Positions 12,782-12,859 of a DNA stretch of 12,859 nucleotides are shown here, piece after piece. The stretch is from the NCBI GenBank assembly GCA_022796315.1, contig JAAWIL010000039.1, positions 1-12,859 on the forward strand, read 5' to 3'. Both the position numbers and the translations under genes were made by a program. This DNA comes from Oscillibacter sp. GTDB taxonomy: Bacteria > Bacillota > Clostridia > Oscillospirales > Oscillospiraceae. The notes under the pieces are model-generated. The model saw nothing but the letters and a program-made list of their open reading frames with translations. It made no database searches and was not told where the DNA came from. Within the stretch, counting starts at the first letter, position 1. Every line of letters starts with the position of its first letter.

Positions 12782-12859
12782 TAATATCTCGACGTGTATG
12801 GATTGGCGAGTGGATTTTTTGCCCTGCAAGGCAAAAATCCGCAGGCATCCTGACGGATG
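12772..12859 (+). repeat. Dispersed repeat, copy B, with MITE-like terminus; runs off the window
   Basis: It begins with AGAGCCTGTTTAATATCTC (12772-12790), identical at 18 of 19 positions to the left end of the palindrome at 4955-4973, and continues into the 58-bp block (12801-12858) shared in inverted orientation with 13-70. Inside is a stem GGATTTTT(T)GCC/GGCAAAAATCC (12812-12823, 12830-12840) with a single bulged T and a CTGCAA loop. The base triplet before GAGCC is TAA (12770-12772), which again fits a TNA insertion target. The far end is not in the window. Confidence 0.65.

Overview
This looks like chromosomal DNA from a high-GC member of the Clostridia, most plausibly an Oscillospiraceae-type gut anaerobe (Flavonifractor, Pseudoflavonifractor or Lawsonibacter-like). 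The assignment rests on the Firmicutes gene order rimP-nusA-rnpM(ylxR)-ylxQ-infB-rbfA-nrnA-truB-ribF, strong AGGAGG-type ribosome binding sites, several TTG/GTG starts, and strongly GC-biased third codon positions. No rRNA, tRNA, CRISPR array or complete transposase gene is visible.

Layout. Positions 1-219 are non-coding and hold one copy of a dispersed repeat (13-70) and a few weak hairpins. On the minus strand lie two adjacent genes (2242 to 220): a protein with two tandem SCP2-like halves, then a class III PLP aminotransferase of the glutamate-1-semialdehyde aminomutase type. A divergent promoter region (about 2243-2548) fires leftward into this pair and rightward into the translation/transcription operon. 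The rightward leader carries an intrinsic-terminator-like hairpin before rimP.

The plus-strand operon encodes 30S maturation factors (rimP, rbfA), a transcription elongation/termination factor (nusA), the RNase P modulator (rnpM), an L7Ae-type RNA-binding protein (ylxQ), IF-2 (infB), a DHH nanoRNase/pAp phosphatase (nrnA), tRNA pseudouridine-55 synthase (truB) and the bifunctional FAD synthetase (ribF). It has three departures from the textbook order: a single-pass membrane protein of unknown function between rimP and nusA; a palindromic mini-element between nusA and rnpM; and, after a terminator-like hairpin behind infB, an AT-richer 129-codon gene that looks like a recent insertion before rbfA. 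The operon ends at a perfect 17-bp hairpin after ribF.

Facing ribF is a 90-codon minus-strand gene for a small C-terminally anchored protein. The 434 bp from its start to the window end contain no other gene that I can support, but are packed with inverted repeats. They end in a second copy of the repeat seen at positions 13-70, here joined to the AGAGCCTGTTTA terminus that also forms the palindrome at 4955-5002. The window is therefore bracketed by inverted copies of one repeat family. The best candidates for something undescribed are this repeat family, the inserted gene, the tandem SCP2-like/aminotransferase pair and the structured region upstream of the 90-codon gene.
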